64,000 bases of DNA from ZC4RG30 sp035556135 (GTDB lineage Bacteria; Pseudomonadota; Gammaproteobacteria; Steroidobacterales; Steroidobacteraceae), in NCBI GenBank assembly GCA_035556135.1, contig DATMFO010000003.1, positions 248,001 to 312,000 of the forward strand, written 5' to 3'. The notes under the pieces are model-generated. The model worked only from the letters and a program-made list of their open reading frames with translations, searched no databases and was not told the origin of the DNA. The first letter of the stretch is position 1, and every line of letters starts with the position of its first letter. Position numbers and translations under genes: made by a program. Below, one piece after another: positions 8,528 to 16,933 of this stretch.

Positions 8528-9388
8528 TCATTCGGCCCCGCCAACGAAGAAGGCCGCGTAAGCCTTCTGGTCTTCCTCGGTCAACTGGCTGGTGTGCTTG
8601 ATGACGTCGGACATTTCGCCGCCCACGTAATCGAAGCTGGCCGTCATGCCCAGCTGCAGCAGTCCGAGGAAGTCATCTTCGGTCCATTCCGACAGCGCCT
8701 GGCGGCTGATGTCGGGCGCGATATCCGAACCCTTGAACTCCTGCGCCTGCTGCAGCATGCCGAGGCTGTTGCGCGGCGTGTGGCATTCGCCGCAGTGCCC
8801 GAGGGCGCGCGCCAGGTAGGCGCCACGCTGGACCTGCGGCTTCTCGGCAACCGCAGCGGGCGTTCCCTCGAGCAGGTTCGCCATCTTGTTCCAGCCCGCC
8901 ATCATCCAGCTGAATTGCCAGCCCGGCAGGTCATGCTCCGGCACCTCGTGTGCGATCGCCGGCTGCGACATCAGGTAGGCCGCCACGTCGAGCACGTCCT
9001 CGTCGGTCATGTTGCTGTAGGAACGATAGGGAAATGCCGGCCAGTAGAATCCGCCGCCCGGGCTGCGGCCATGCTTCACCGCGCGCAGGAAGTCGCGACC
9101 GGTCCAGCCGCCGATGCCGGTCTTTTCGTCCGGCGTGATGTTGGGCACGGAGAAGGTGCCGCCAAAGGGTGACTTGAGCTGGTGTCCGCCGGTCGCTCCC
9201 GCGGCGCCCTCTTCCTGGTGACAGCTGGCACAGCCGGCCGCGTTGTACAGGTAGGCGCCGCGCGCAACGCTCCCGGCATCGGTGGGAATTGCCGGATTGC
9301 CCACGCCGGGCAGGTGGAACACCCAGTACGCCAGGCCCAGCACGATGACGAGGATGACTGCCAGGACGCGTATGGATTTCTTTTTCAT
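8528..9388 (-). CDS. Membrane-anchored diheme cytochrome c
   Basis: A 286-residue protein with an N-terminal membrane anchor (VLAVILVIVLGLAYWVF) and two class I cytochrome c domains: CASCH at about residues 53-57 and CGECH at about 198-202. The layout is like the cytochrome subunits of alcohol or gluconate dehydrogenases, with an N-terminal GGTFSVPNITPD motif typical of that family. It would pass electrons from a periplasmic dehydrogenase to the respiratory chain. It lies 79 bases downstream of the ThDP decarboxylase gene on the same strand. The partner dehydrogenase is not adjacent; the quinohemoproteins at 52-57 kb are candidates by inference only. Confidence 0.85.
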   Translation of the reverse strand: MKKKSIRVLAVILVIVLGLAYWVFHLPGVGNPAIPTDAGSVARGAYLYNAAGCASCHQEEGAAGATGGHQLKSPFGGTFSVPNITPDEKTGIGGWTGRDFLRAVKHGRSPGGGFYWPAFPYRSYSNMTDEDVLDVAAYLMSQPAIAHEVPEHDLPGWQFSWMMAGWNKMANLLEGTPAAVAEKPQVQRGAYLARALGHCGECHTPRNSLGMLQQAQEFKGSDIAPDISRQALSEWTEDDFLGLLQLGMTASFDYVGGEMSDVIKHTSQLTEEDQKAYAAFFVGGAE

Positions 9389-9467
9389 GGAGGTTCCAGG
9401 TCAGGTACGGAAAATCGGATGCAGCCCGCAGGCGGGCAGCGCGGAATTCTAGCAGCTGGATTTCCCG

Positions 9468-11027
9468 TCAGCCGACCTGCACTTCAACCAGCGTCGGCGC
9501 CGTGGCGGCAAGCGCCTCGCGCAGCGCTGCGTGCAGGTCCGCGGCCCGCGTCACGCGGCGTCCCTCGCATCCCAGGCCCCGGGCCAGCTGCACGAAATCG
9601 ATGCCAGGCAGTTCGGTGCCCACGGGCGCGGCGATGCCGAAGCGCTGCGAGAAGAACTTCAGCGCGGCGTAACCGCCGTTGTTCACGATGATCACGGTCA
9701 ACGGCAGCTTCAGCTGCGCCGCATTCCACAGGGCCTGTATCGAATACATCGCCGAGCCATCGCCCAGCAGCGCGATCACGCGCTGTCCCGGCCGGGCGAT
9801 CGCGATGCCCACCGCCGCGGGCAACGCATGGCCAAGGCCGCCGCTGCTGCAGGTATAGAAGGTACTGGCCTTCAGGATGGGCAGGTAGTCATGCATGGGC
9901 TCGCGCGAACTGGGCGCTTCCTCCACCACGATGGAGTCGGGGGTGCGCAGTTCCGCCAGCGTCTGCAGCAGCAGGCTGTCAGTCAACGGGTCAGACAGCG
10001 GCAGCCGGGGCGCCGGCTTGCGGCCTGCCTGTGCGGCCGGTGGCGCCTCGCGGGGCACTGCAAGCAGCTCCTTCACCGCCGCGCCCACACTGCCCACGAT
10101 GGACTGGCCAGCCACAGCCGAGGCTGCCCAGTCCGGATCCTCGCTGACCTGGTACACGGCAAGCCCGTCGGGAACATAGGGTCCCGTGCCTTCCGCGTGA
10201 TACGTGAACAGCTGCGCGCCCAGCGCCAGCAGCAGGTCGTGGCCAGCGAGCCGCTGGTGGATCTGCTCGCGGAACGCGGGCAGGAAGCCGGCAAAAAGCC
10301 GATGGTCTTCCGGAAAACCGCAGCGGCCGATGAGCGGGCTGGCCCACACCAGCGCGCCATGCCGCTCGGCCAACTGCACCAGGTCATCCCAGGCGCCGTC
10401 ACGATCCACCGCTGCACCCACGATGAACACCGGCCTGCGGCTGCGCGCGAGGGCATCGGCCAGCCCGCCGAGGGCAGCCGCATCGGCGCGCTGCACGGGC
10501 GCCACGGCACGCGGTGGCAGCGGCTCGCATGGCGCATCCCAGTCATCGATGGGCACCGACACAAACACCGGTCCGCGTGGCGGCGTCATCGCCACGTGGT
10601 AGGCGCGCTCGATGGCGCGCGGCACATCCGCGGCGCGGGCAGGTTCAACGGCCCACTTCACGTACGGCCGCGGCAGCTCGGTGGCCTGCGCGGAAAAAAG
10701 GAAGGGCTCCAGCGGCAGCAGCGAGCGGGACTGCTGTCCGGCGGTGATCACCAGCGGCGTGCGATTGCGGAAAGCGGTGAAGATGTTCCCCATCGCGTGT
10801 CCTACACCAACTGCCGAATGGAGGTTGACCAGTGCAGCATTGTGGGTGGCCTGTGCGTAGCCATCGGCCATGCCCACCGCGACCGATTCCTGCAGGCCCA
10901 GCACATAAGCGAAATCGCCGGGAAAATCGCGGAAAAAAGTCAGTTCGGTGGAGCCGGGATTGCCGAAGATCCTGCGCATGCCAAGCCTGCGCAGGAGGTC
11001 CAGGGTCACCGTCCGTACTGTGGTCAT
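9468..11027 (-). CDS. mdlC: Benzoylformate decarboxylase-like ThDP enzyme
   Basis: Thiamine-diphosphate enzyme of the pyruvate decarboxylase/acetolactate synthase superfamily, 519 residues. Visible motifs match benzoylformate decarboxylase: GNPGSTEL (active-site Ser), LQESVAVGMADGYAQ (ThDP Glu), NLHSAVGVGHAMG (His), a later His in LFTYHAEG, and the ThDP/Mg site GDGSAMYSIQALWNAA...NNGGY. It would convert benzoylformate, or another 2-oxo acid, to aldehyde and CO2. No other mandelate-pathway gene is nearby, so the true substrate is open. Divergent from malate synthase G, 61 bases apart, and followed by a diheme cytochrome c. Confidence 0.85.
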   Translation of the reverse strand: MTTVRTVTLDLLRRLGMRRIFGNPGSTELTFFRDFPGDFAYVLGLQESVAVGMADGYAQATHNAALVNLHSAVGVGHAMGNIFTAFRNRTPLVITAGQQSRSLLPLEPFLFSAQATELPRPYVKWAVEPARAADVPRAIERAYHVAMTPPRGPVFVSVPIDDWDAPCEPLPPRAVAPVQRADAAALGGLADALARSRRPVFIVGAAVDRDGAWDDLVQLAERHGALVWASPLIGRCGFPEDHRLFAGFLPAFREQIHQRLAGHDLLLALGAQLFTYHAEGTGPYVPDGLAVYQVSEDPDWAASAVAGQSIVGSVGAAVKELLAVPREAPPAAQAGRKPAPRLPLSDPLTDSLLLQTLAELRTPDSIVVEEAPSSREPMHDYLPILKASTFYTCSSGGLGHALPAAVGIAIARPGQRVIALLGDGSAMYSIQALWNAAQLKLPLTVIIVNNGGYAALKFFSQRFGIAAPVGTELPGIDFVQLARGLGCEGRRVTRAADLHAALREALAATAPTLVEVQVG

Positions 11028-11088
11028 CCCGCCCCCGGCTGGGTTGGTTAGAATGACCGGAGTCTATGACGTTTGGGATGTGGACGCA

Positions 11089-13251
11089 GTGAGCGATACC
11101 GTCAATCTGGGCCGGCTGACCATCGAGGCGGGCCTGAAGGCCTTCGTCGACAATGAGGCGTTGCCTGGCACCGGCATCGACCCGGCGCGCTTCTGGGCCG
11201 GCTTCGAGGCCATCGCTTCGGAGTTCACTGCGCGCAACCGCGCGCTGCTCGCGCAGCGCGACGAGCTGCAGGCAGCCGTCGATGCCTGGTGGCGCGAGAA
11301 CAAGGGCCTGGCGTTCGACGTGCAGGCACACACCGCGTTCCTGCGGCGCATCGGCTACCTGGTGGCCGAACCGGTCGATGTGCGCATCGATACCGCCAAT
11401 GTGGATGCCGAGATTGCACAGGTCGCCGGACCACAGCTGGTGGTGCCTGTAGACAACGCGCGCTATGCGCTCAACGCCGCCAATGCGCGCTGGGTAAGCC
11501 TGTACGACGCGCTGTATGGCACCGACGCCGTCGCCCCGGTCGATCCATCCACGAAGGGCTACGACGCGGCGCGTGGCGCAGGCGTCATCGCCTTCGGGCG
11601 CCGGCTGCTCGACGAAATCGCCCCGCTCGACCAGGGCAGCCATGCCGACGCCACCGCCTATGCAATCGCCGGCTCGCAGCTGCAGGTGGTGCTGAAGTCA
11701 GGCGCCACGGCGCGACTGGCAGATGCTGCGCGCTGCGTTGGCTGGCGCGGCAGTGCCGGGGCGCCTTCGGCGGTGCTGCTGAAGAACAACGGGCTGCACC
11801 TGGAGATCGTCATCGACCGCGGCCATCGCATCGGCGCCGGCGATGCGGCCGGCGTGGCGGACCTCGTGATCGAGGCGGCCGTCACCACGATCATGGACTG
11901 CGAGGATTCAGTAGCCGCGGTCGATGCCGCCGACAAGACCGTCGTGTACCGCAACTGGCTCGGCCTGATGCGCGGCGATCTGAGCGCGAAGCTCAGCAAG
12001 GGTGGGACCACCCATACCCGCCGCCTCAACGACGACAGGCAATACACCAGCGCGCAGGGCGGACTCACCCTGCCGGGCCGCAGCCTGATGCTGGTGCGCA
12101 ATGTGGGCCACCACATGCTGACCGACGCCGTGAAGCTCGACGGCGCGCCGCTGTACGAAACGCTGCTCGACGCCTGCATCACGCTGGCCTGTGCCCTGCA
12201 CGATGCCAGGGGCGCACGCCGCAACAGCCGGACGGGCTCCATCTACGTGGTGAAGCCGAAGATGCACGGCCCGCAGGAAGTGGCCTTCGCCAACGACCTG
12301 TTCGACCGCGTCGAAGACTTCCTCGGCCTGCCGCGACATACCGTGAAGGTGGGCGTGATGGATGAGGAACGCCGCACCAGCGCCAACCTCGCCGCCTGCA
12401 TCGCGGCGGCCTGCCACCGCATCGTGTTCATCAACACCGGCTTCCTCGATCGCACCGGCGATGAGATCCACACCTGCATGGAAGCCGGGCCGGTGCTGCC
12501 CAAGGAGGCCGTGAAGGCCCGGCCCTGGATACGCGACTACGAGAAGCGCAACGTGCAGGTCGGCCTTGCGATGGGCTTTGCCGGCCGCGCGCAGATCGGC
12601 AAGGGCATGTGGGCCATGCCCGACCGCATGGCCGAGATGCTGAAGACGAAGATCGCGCACCCGCAGGCCGGCGCCAACACCGCCTGGGTGCCCTCGCCCA
12701 CCGCCGCCGCGCTGCACGCCCTGCACTACCACCGCGTCAATGTCCCCGCGGTGCAGGCCGGGCTCGCCTCCGGCGCCATCCCGGGCACCGATGCCCTGCT
12801 CACGCCGCCACTGGCTGATGCGCTGCCCGCGCCGGCCGCCGTGCAGCGCGAACTGGACAACAACATCCAGGGCATCCTCGGCTACGTGGTGCGCTGGATC
12901 GACCAGGGTGTGGGCTGTTCCAAGGTGCCTGACATCGACGACGTGGCGTTGATGGAAGACCGCGCCACGCTGCGCATCTCCAGCCAGCACGTGGCCAACT
13001 GGCTGCACCATGGCGTGTGCAGCGAAACCCAGGTGCGCGAGACGCTGCAGCGCATGGCGGCAGTGGTCGACCGGCAGAACGCGGGCGATCCGCACTACCA
13101 GCCCATGGCGCCGGGCTTTGACGGCATCGCCTTCCAGGCCGCCTGCGACCTCATCTTCCAGGGCCGCGCGCAGCCCAATGGCTACACCGAATTCATCCTG
13201 CACCGCCGGCGCCGCGAGGCCAAGCTGCGTCGCGCCGGCACCCAACACTGA
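11089..13251 (+). CDS. glcB: Malate synthase G
   Basis: Condenses glyoxylate with acetyl-CoA to malate, in the glyoxylate/glycolate pathway; cytosolic monomer. Family motifs include NNEALPGTG-like FVDNEALPGTG, TIMDCEDSVAAVDA, VKPKMHGPQEVAFAN, GVMDEERRTS, GKGMWAMPD, QGILGYVVRWIDQG and ALMEDRATLRISSQH. Starting at GTG 11089 gives MSDTVNLGRLTIEAGLKAFV, which aligns residue for residue with the E. coli GlcB N-terminus. An ATG at 11053 would add 12 residues. 720 residues, normal for the family. No isocitrate lyase is in the window, so feeding by glycolate or other glyoxylate sources is possible. glcG follows 13 bases later. Confidence 0.96.
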   Translation: MSDTVNLGRLTIEAGLKAFVDNEALPGTGIDPARFWAGFEAIASEFTARNRALLAQRDELQAAVDAWWRENKGLAFDVQAHTAFLRRIGYLVAEPVDVRIDTANVDAEIAQVAGPQLVVPVDNARYALNAANARWVSLYDALYGTDAVAPVDPSTKGYDAARGAGVIAFGRRLLDEIAPLDQGSHADATAYAIAGSQLQVVLKSGATARLADAARCVGWRGSAGAPSAVLLKNNGLHLEIVIDRGHRIGAGDAAGVADLVIEAAVTTIMDCEDSVAAVDAADKTVVYRNWLGLMRGDLSAKLSKGGTTHTRRLNDDRQYTSAQGGLTLPGRSLMLVRNVGHHMLTDAVKLDGAPLYETLLDACITLACALHDARGARRNSRTGSIYVVKPKMHGPQEVAFANDLFDRVEDFLGLPRHTVKVGVMDEERRTSANLAACIAAACHRIVFINTGFLDRTGDEIHTCMEAGPVLPKEAVKARPWIRDYEKRNVQVGLAMGFAGRAQIGKGMWAMPDRMAEMLKTKIAHPQAGANTAWVPSPTAAALHALHYHRVNVPAVQAGLASGAIPGTDALLTPPLADALPAPAAVQRELDNNIQGILGYVVRWIDQGVGCSKVPDIDDVALMEDRATLRISSQHVANWLHHGVCSETQVRETLQRMAAVVDRQNAGDPHYQPMAPGFDGIAFQAACDLIFQGRAQPNGYTEFILHRRRREAKLRRAGTQH

Positions 13252-13264
13252 GAGGATACGGATC

Positions 13265-13672
13265 ATGCTGACCTGCAAGACGCTGTCGCTGGCCGACGCG
13301 AAGAAGATCGCCGCCGCTGCCTCCGCCAGGGCCAGCGCCGAAGGCTGGAACGTGGTGATTGCCATCCACGATGCCGGCGGACATCTGGTCTACCTGGAGC
13401 GCGCTGACGGCACGCAGCTGGGTTCCATCATCGTGGCGCAGGAAAAGTCCCGCACGGCGCTGATGTTCAAGCGTCCCACCAAGATGCTCGAGGACACCGT
13501 GCTTTCCGGGCGGGTGCACATGATGTCCCTGCCCGGCATCACCTCGGTGGAGGGTGGCCTGCCCATCATCGTGGACGGTGAAATCGTGGGCAGCATCGGC
13601 GTGTCGGGCGTGCAGTCCAGCCAGGATGGGCAGGTCGCGGCCGCCGGGGCGGCAGCGCTGGCCGCCGGCTGA
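13265..13672 (+). CDS. glcG: GlcG/HbpS-family protein
   Basis: A 135-residue single-domain protein of the GlcG/HbpS (DUF336) family: LSLADAKKIAAAASARA, VIAIHDAGGHLVYLERADG, GSIIVAQEKSRTAL and GGLPIIVDGEIVGSIGVSG are the hallmark segments. Some relatives bind haem or cobalamin, or accompany glycolate and diol metabolism; the exact role of GlcG is unknown. The start ATG follows GAGAGG. Tight spacing after glcB indicates cotranscription, as glcG and glcB are linked in the E. coli glc operon. Confidence 0.88.
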   Translation: MLTCKTLSLADAKKIAAAASARASAEGWNVVIAIHDAGGHLVYLERADGTQLGSIIVAQEKSRTALMFKRPTKMLEDTVLSGRVHMMSLPGITSVEGGLPIIVDGEIVGSIGVSGVQSSQDGQVAAAGAAALAAG

Positions 13673-13792
13673 GTTTTTTCGCGTCCCGCAAAGGGTGGAA
13701 AGGGGTCGTGGGTCCGTCCAGCCCAGTTGAGCCGGTGCCATGCTTCGGCGCACAATGAACCTCTGCCGAGGGCAATCATCCGTGGGGGGATC

Positions 13793-16288
13793 ATGAACGC
13801 CAGGATCAATCATTGCGTGCGGATCGCTCTGGTACTGGGTGCCGCTCCACTCGCCGTGGTGGCGCAGGATGTGGACACCAGCGAGGACATCGTCCTCGAG
13901 GACGTGGTGGTCACCGCACAGAAGGTCGAGGAATCACTCAGCGACGTGCCGATCTCCGTCGAGGCCGTGCTCGGCGACAAGCTGGCCGACGTGGGCATCC
14001 TCAGGCTCGATGACCTGAAGGCCTACGTGCCCAACCTGCAGATGAGCGAGACGGGCATCGCCAACAACATCTACATCCGCGGCATCGGCTCCGGCCTCAA
14101 CCAGGGCTTCGAGCAGTCCGTGAGCCTGTTCCAGGATGGTGTCTATCATGGCCGTGGCCACCAGTCCCGCATGCCCTTCGTCGATCTCGCGCGCGTGGAG
14201 GTGCTGCGGGGACCACAGCCCATCCTGTTCGGCAAGAACGCAGTGGCAGGTGCGGTCAACATGGTGGCCAACACGCCCACGCGCGAGTTCCTGGCCTCCG
14301 GCCGCGTTGCGCGCGACATCGAGAACGACGAGACCACCGCAGAGCTTGTGGTGTCAGGTCCGTTCACCGATTCGCTGCGCGGGCGCATGGCCGTGTTCCA
14401 CCGGAATGCTGAAGGGTATATCCGCAACGCCACCTTCGACACGCGCGAGCCACGCCGCAATGATGTCGGTGCGCGCCTGATGCTGGAGGCTGACCTGGGC
14501 AGTGCGCTCACCGCCACGCTGCGGGTGGAAGGTGGCAAGTTCGATTCCGACGGCCGGCACATCGAGATCTTCGGCGAGACGCCCACCCCTGTCGGTTCGC
14601 CGATCCCCGGCGCCACCTATTCGCAGATCCTTGCCAATGTCATCCAGCTGGGTGGCGGCACGCCGCCGCCGGGCCTGCTCGAGCCTGGTGGCGCCTCGGT
14701 GAACCATGTGCGCGGCTCCAGCAGTCCCAACTTCAGCAACAACGACAGCCGCGAGGCGGCGCTGACGCTGAACTACCACTTCGGCAACGGTTCGCAGCTC
14801 ACGTCACTGACAGCCTGGAGTTCGTACGAGCTGGAAGAAGGCTGCGACTGCGACTTCGTGGCTGCACCGCTGATCACCGCCGGCATAACTGAGGACTACA
14901 AGCAGTACAGCCAGGAGCTGCGCCTCACGTCCAGCCCGGACAGCCGCCTGCAGTGGATTGGCGGCGTGTACTTCCAGAAGTACGAGCTGGAGGAGTTCGA
15001 CTTCCTGCGTGTGCCGACGAACAGCCTGGTGCCGGCGCTGGTCGCCCAGATGGCAGCGCCGCTGGTGGTGCCGGCGCTGCAGCAGGCCGGCAATCCCTGC
15101 GACGGACTGAGCACGACGCAGTGCCTGCCCATCGCACGCGCGGCCGTCGATGGCTTCTACCGCGGTTCGGCCAACCCGCGCGAGTTCAGCCAGGACAGCA
15201 CCATGTATTCGGCCTTCCTGCAGGGGCGCTTCGCGTTCAACGACAAGTGGAGCCTGACAGCCGGCGGCCGCTTGAGCCACGAGAAGAAGGAGGGCCGCCG
15301 CTACACCTATCTCACCGATGCCGCCGGTGCGCAGATCTCCAATCCACTGGCGCTGGGCCTCTTCGACTCCGTGCTGGGCATCGCGGCCCATGACATCCGC
15401 GGCTCGCGCAAGGAAACAAATTTCTCGCCGCTGGTGAATGTGCAGTACCGCGCCTCGGACCGCTCGATGGCCTATGTATCCCTTTCGCGCGGCTACAAGT
15501 CAGGCGGGTTCGACGCGCGCTCGAACCGCTCGCCCGCATACGTCGACCTGAACCCGAGCCCGCCGGTCGAGCAGCCGGGAACGTTCGAGTTCGAGGATGA
15601 GCGCGCCACCACTTTCGAGGTGGGCTTGAAGACCGATGTTGGCCGGCGCGCGGAGCTGAACCTCGCGGCCTTCCAGACCGACTACAAGGACCTGCAGACC
15701 AGCGCCTTCGATGGCCGCATCGGTTTCAATGTGGGCAACGGCAGTGCCGAGGTACGCGGCGTGGAGCTGGAAGGCCGCTGGCGGCCCGTGCGCGCGCTGC
15801 TGCTGCAGGGGTCGATGGCAGTGCTGGAGTTCAACTGGAAGTCCTACGCGGGCCAGTGCAGCTACGACCTGCTGCTGGGAGGACCATCGGCAGGTTGCGT
15901 CAACGGCAATGCCGACTATCGCGGCCGCACCAACCAGTTCGCGCCGAAGATCAGCGGCGTCCTGTCCGCTGAATACTCCTGGGCCCTGGGGCCGCTGGTG
16001 CTCACGGCCGGCGCCGACATGATCTATTCGGACGACTACCTGCAGTCGCTGAACCTCGACCCGGTACTCGTGCAGGACGCCTACACCAAGCTCAACGCGC
16101 GCCTGGCGCTGGGCCATGGGGATGGCCTGTGGGAGGTGGCAGTAGTCGGGCGCAACCTCACGGACAAGTCCACGGTGACCTACGCCGCCGACGTGCCGCT
16201 GGCCTTCACACTGTTCCGGGCCCGCAGCTACTACGGCTTCGTGGAACCGCCGCGCGCCATCGCCATCGAAGCGCGGATGCGGTTCTAG
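13793..16288 (+). CDS. TonB-dependent outer-membrane receptor
   Basis: An 831-residue receptor. The signal peptide ends near VVAQ, a TonB-box-like segment DIVLEDVVVTAQK follows, then the plug domain (SLSDVPISVEAV, YIRGIGS, VEVLRGPQPILFGKNAVAGA) and a 22-strand barrel ending in the aromatic ...AIEARMRF. Substrate unknown; the sequence is of the large FecA/CirA-like group often used for siderophores, vitamins or plant-derived compounds. The start at 13793 has GGGGGGA upstream. It lies 120 bases after glcG on the same strand, but whether it is in the same transcript is unclear. Confidence 0.92.
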   Translation: MNARINHCVRIALVLGAAPLAVVAQDVDTSEDIVLEDVVVTAQKVEESLSDVPISVEAVLGDKLADVGILRLDDLKAYVPNLQMSETGIANNIYIRGIGSGLNQGFEQSVSLFQDGVYHGRGHQSRMPFVDLARVEVLRGPQPILFGKNAVAGAVNMVANTPTREFLASGRVARDIENDETTAELVVSGPFTDSLRGRMAVFHRNAEGYIRNATFDTREPRRNDVGARLMLEADLGSALTATLRVEGGKFDSDGRHIEIFGETPTPVGSPIPGATYSQILANVIQLGGGTPPPGLLEPGGASVNHVRGSSSPNFSNNDSREAALTLNYHFGNGSQLTSLTAWSSYELEEGCDCDFVAAPLITAGITEDYKQYSQELRLTSSPDSRLQWIGGVYFQKYELEEFDFLRVPTNSLVPALVAQMAAPLVVPALQQAGNPCDGLSTTQCLPIARAAVDGFYRGSANPREFSQDSTMYSAFLQGRFAFNDKWSLTAGGRLSHEKKEGRRYTYLTDAAGAQISNPLALGLFDSVLGIAAHDIRGSRKETNFSPLVNVQYRASDRSMAYVSLSRGYKSGGFDARSNRSPAYVDLNPSPPVEQPGTFEFEDERATTFEVGLKTDVGRRAELNLAAFQTDYKDLQTSAFDGRIGFNVGNGSAEVRGVELEGRWRPVRALLLQGSMAVLEFNWKSYAGQCSYDLLLGGPSAGCVNGNADYRGRTNQFAPKISGVLSAEYSWALGPLVLTAGADMIYSDDYLQSLNLDPVLVQDAYTKLNARLALGHGDGLWEVAVVGRNLTDKSTVTYAADVPLAFTLFRARSYYGFVEPPRAIAIEARMRF

Positions 16289-16301
16289 GCGCGCTCAGCG
16301 C

Positions 16302-16544
16302 TCAGGCGCCCAGCGTGAGCCGGGCGCCGGTCTCGTCGTCTTCGAACTGCGTATCGCTGACCCGCAGCAGCCGCTCGCCGGTCTTCAGGTCATAGCGCCG
16401 GTTGATCTCCACCGGCCGGCCCCTGGCCCTGCCGTCGCTGCCGATGGTGCGTGCAAAGGTGATGCGCTCGAGGATCTCCACCGGGCGTCCCTCGGCGTCG
16501 CGCCCGGCAAAGCGGTTGACCTGCTCGCTGTATTTCTTTTCCAT
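16302..16544 (-). CDS. Small hypothetical protein (80 aa)
   Basis: An 80-residue charged, strand-rich protein starting MEKKYSEQVNRFAGRD with GRPVEILERITF and GRPVEINRRYDL repeats of a similar pattern, suggesting a small beta barrel or hairpin protein. No signal peptide. It starts two bases after the DUF1820 gene ends, so the two are almost certainly cotranscribed. No function recognised. Confidence 0.6.
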   Translation of the reverse strand: MEKKYSEQVNRFAGRDAEGRPVEILERITFARTIGSDGRARGRPVEINRRYDLKTGERLLRVSDTQFEDDETGARLTLGA

Positions 16545-16546
16545 GG

Positions 16547-16891
16547 CTATTTGCGCGAGCCGCCCTCGCCGGTGGGCGGATAGATGCCCGCCGGGAATGG
16601 CGTGACGTTGCTGTTGCCCTCGAAGTCGCTGATGCGGCTGACGCCCTGCTTCTTCACCTCGTCGATGCGCAGGATGGAGTGCATGGGCAGCATGGTGCAG
16701 CGGACGCCGGCGAACTCGGCCTTGATGCGCTCCTCGCCCGGATCAAGCACCACGGTGGAGCGCTGCCCGAACACCAGCTCCTCGACCTCGATGAATCCGA
16801 ACAGCCGTCCCTGCTCCACCTTGCGGGCGTAGATCTCGTACACCTTGCCCTGGTTGAGGAACATGATCTTGAAGATGTGATTGGCTGCCAT
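16547..16891 (-). CDS. DUF1820 family protein
   Basis: A 114-residue protein with the family pattern IMFLNQGKVYEIYARKV, GFIEVEELVFGQ, VVLDPGEERIKAEFAGV and MHSILRIDEVKKQGVSRI. DUF1820 proteins are small, cytosolic, and found mainly in gammaproteobacteria; their function is unknown. Upstream of and almost touching the 80-residue gene, downstream of the hybrid kinase locus on the same strand. The PPTGEGGSRK tail is flexible. Confidence 0.88.
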   Translation of the reverse strand: MAANHIFKIMFLNQGKVYEIYARKVEQGRLFGFIEVEELVFGQRSTVVLDPGEERIKAEFAGVRCTMLPMHSILRIDEVKKQGVSRISDFEGNSNVTPFPAGIYPPTGEGGSRK

Positions 16892-16933
16892 GGCTCATTC
16901 AAGCACGCATGCCCGCGGGGAAGCCAGTACAGG

